The notes beneath the pieces were generated by a model. The model had not been told where the DNA came from, did no database searches, and saw only the letters and a program-made list of their open reading frames with translations. A stretch of 8,096 bases of DNA from Dehalococcoidales bacterium. GTDB lineage: Bacteria; Chloroflexota; Dehalococcoidia; Dehalococcoidales; UBA3254. The position numbers and the translations under genes are program-made. Where the stretch lies: assembly GCA_028718465.1 (NCBI GenBank), contig JAQULX010000110.1:1-8096 (forward strand). Direction: 5' to 3'. Positions 6,547 through 8,096 of the stretch are shown here, in pieces. Position 1 is the stretch's first letter; each line of letters starts with the position of its first letter.

Positions 6547-6845
6547 ATGGAGACCAAACTTCCGATAGATTTACTTCACTGGATACTTGCCTTCCTTATT
6601 CTTTTGGTTCTGCTGATACTTCTGGTGGGGTTAAGATGGAAAGCACACGAAGCGGGTACAGTGGGTATCTTTATTGCCTGGCTTTTTACCCGTATGAAAG
6701 GCATCGCGAGTACCTGGACTCTGGTTCTTATCATCTTTCTAATTCACAGCGGCGGTCAATCCTGGTGCCGGTTAACCCGGTTATTTCTACTTTCATTGCT
6801 GCAACGGTTGCTTTAGCAATATCGGAAAACGAGGCACAAAAGTAG
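6547..6845 (+). pseudogene. Probable frameshifted, internally deleted lactate-permease-like remnant
   Basis: From ATG 6547 an 89-codon frame runs to a stop at 6814-6816. Its first half, LPIDLLHWILAFLILLVLL (5-23) and VGLRWKAHEAGTVGIFIA (27-44), resembles the N-terminus of LctP-family permeases (intact members are about 500 or more aa). MKGIASTWTLVLII (50-63) resembles the next membrane segment, reached too early, as if some residues were lost. After IHSGGQSWC the frame becomes an unconvincing Leu/Arg-rich tail. In the frame shifted by -1, VPVNPVISTFIAATVALA and ISENEAQK continue to a TAG at 6843-6845, which touches the GTG of the next gene. That end recalls the LctP C-terminus (SGG, P-x-N, small-residue run, E-x-E). 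I infer a gene collapsed to its two ends with a 1-base loss. Alternatively it is a real 89-aa membrane protein. Family assignment is from memory of the pattern only. Confidence 0.45.
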
Positions 6846-8096
6846 TGAAATCGAAAGTTTTTGAAATTTGGTTCCGGTTCATTTCCAGCTTATGGTTTAT
6901 TCCGGCTATAATGGTCATCTCGGCCATTATTCTATGGTACGTCATGAGTCTGGTCGATGCGACCCTTGATGAATGGAATATCTCTTTATGGTGGGTCTAT
7001 TCCGGTGGATTGGAAGGCGCTCGCTCAATATTCTCTACCATAGCAAGCTCAATTATTACTGTAGCCGGCGTTGTCTTTTCTATTACCATCGTAGTGCTCT
7101 CACAATCCGCCGGACAGTATGGGCCCCAGTTAGTCAGAAGCTTCATGCAGGATAGAAGCACCCAGATAGCATTGGGCACTTTCGTGGCTACATTCATTTA
7201 CAGCCTGCTGACCCTGGGAACACTTCGGGGAATAAGCGGGGATTCACCACCGCAAGCTGGAACGACGCTGGCATTACTGCTGGCTTTAGCCAGTATCGGC
7301 GTTTTGATTCAATTCATTCATAACATGGCCAGGTCTATTCAGTCAAACAGGATTATCGCGCGAGTGGCAAAAGAAATGAACGGTTCCATCAACCGTGTTT
7401 TTCCTGCAGGCTCGGAACATAACACTGCCGACCAACTGAAAAACAATGAAACTCCCATTCCGGACACCTTCGATGCCACGGCACGGCCCATTTTTTCTTC
7501 CCAGAGCGGCTTTATTCAGGCTATTGATCTTGATAAGCTAATGCGAGTTGCTGAAAAAAAGGACCTCATTTTCAAGATCCAGTTTAATCCGGGACAATTT
7601 GTACCGTGGAAAGGCAGGTTGGTTAGCGCGTGGCCTGCCGAACACGTGGGTGAAAAACTTGCTGAAAGTATTCAAAAAGCCTTTACCATCGGAGATGAAA
7701 GGACAACGGAGCAGGATGTAGAGTTCTCGATTGAGCGTCTGGCGATGATAGCGGTACGCGCCCTTTCACCGGGTATTAACGATCCTTATACAGCTATTAT
7801 TTGCATCAAATGGCTTGGAGTTATGCTTTCCCAATTAGCCGAGCATAGTTCTCTTCCCTCTTACCATTATGATAAAAACGCAAAATTGAGGATTGTTACA
7901 AATCCGGTGTTGTTCTCAGCATTCGCTGACGCGGCTTTCAATGAGATAAGATATTCGGCTTCCAGCCCGGTAATATTCATTCAGCTTTTAGATGTAATCG
8001 ACCTGGTTTCGAACATTATCAAGACCCCGCAAGGACATGACATACTCAGCAAGCACGCCCGGGATATTGATTATGAGAGCCGCCAGAAGCTGACCG
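6845..8096 (+). CDS. DUF2254 predicted membrane protein, 3' end beyond window
   Basis: 417 complete codons are visible with no stop before the window edge; family members are usually a little over 400 aa, so only a short tail is likely missing. Membrane segments lie near residues 15-36, 63-86, 107-126 and 140-159. The loop VVLSQSAGQYGPQLVRSFM (83-101) followed by DRSTQIALGTFVATFIYSL is the most typical family region, as is the C-terminal soluble block with RALSPGINDPYTA (305-317). A soluble middle part (about 165-300) includes SGFIQAIDLDKL and FVPWKGRLV. Function of DUF2254 is not established. Start GTG 6845 shares its G with the TAG ending the preceding remnant; GAGG at 6831-6834 is 10 nt upstream. 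That overlap suggests translational coupling to the ancestral intact upstream gene. Confidence 0.88.
   Translation, partial: MKSKVFEIWFRFISSLWFIPAIMVISAIILWYVMSLVDATLDEWNISLWWVYSGGLEGARSIFSTIASSIITVAGVVFSITIVVLSQSAGQYGPQLVRSFMQDRSTQIALGTFVATFIYSLLTLGTLRGISGDSPPQAGTTLALLLALASIGVLIQFIHNMARSIQSNRIIARVAKEMNGSINRVFPAGSEHNTADQLKNNETPIPDTFDATARPIFSSQSGFIQAIDLDKLMRVAEKKDLIFKIQFNPGQFVPWKGRLVSAWPAEHVGEKLAESIQKAFTIGDERTTEQDVEFSIERLAMIAVRALSPGINDPYTAIICIKWLGVMLSQLAEHSSLPSYHYDKNAKLRIVTNPVLFSAFADAAFNEIRYSASSPVIFIQLLDVIDLVSNIIKTPQGHDILSKHARDIDYESRQKLT

Noticed and set aside
6678..6690. CTTTTTA as a programmed -1 frameshift site in the permease remnant
   Set aside because: The heptamer is not in the needed codon phase, and the alternate frame directly after it is not hydrophobic or family-like.
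6973..7155. Small + strand frame inside the DUF2254 gene
   Set aside because: Out-of-frame shadow of a gene with clear family motifs.

Overview
The window carries a complete high-affinity phosphate uptake operon (pstS-pstC-pstA-pstB-phoU). Upstream, on the same strand, is the 3' part of its probable regulator, a PhoR-type sensor histidine kinase. Downstream is a looser cluster of small or poorly characterised membrane-protein genes. Every supported gene is on the + strand.

Organism: moderate GC, a lipoprotein-type PstS, TTG and GTG starts alongside ATG, and the order phoR-pstSCAB-phoU suggest a bacterium, perhaps of the Chloroflexota (Dehalococcoidia-like). That assignment rests on general resemblance only; no phylogenetic marker is present and it should be treated as a guess.

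Layout: 1-1158 is the C-terminal part of PhoR (end of HAMP, PAS, HisKA, HATPase), cut by the window start. 1159-1470 is the regulatory gap; it holds four exact 11-bp-phased TTAA-centred repeats (a strong Pho box), a -10 candidate and a leader of about 210 nt. 1471-5730 is pstS, pstC, pstA, pstB and phoU, tightly packed. 5731-6027 is a second gap with a hairpin after phoU, a good TATAAT box, and a leader with two crossing inverted repeats ending in a T-rich run. 6028-6486 encodes a DUF2892-type protein. 6547-6845 looks like a shrunken, frameshifted remnant of a lactate-permease-like gene. 6845 to the window end is the start and most of a DUF2254 membrane protein, open at the right edge.

How the parts work together: PhoR with its response regulator (not in the window, probably just upstream) would sense phosphate limitation and drive the pst operon through the Pho box. 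PstS captures phosphate, PstC/PstA form the channel, PstB powers it, and PhoU links transporter state to PhoR signalling. The downstream genes have their own possible promoter and there is no sequence evidence that they belong to the Pho regulon.

I see no clearly new defence, mobile or biosynthetic system. The most interesting non-routine elements are the mutually exclusive RNA helices upstream of the DUF2892 gene and the degraded permease-like gene.
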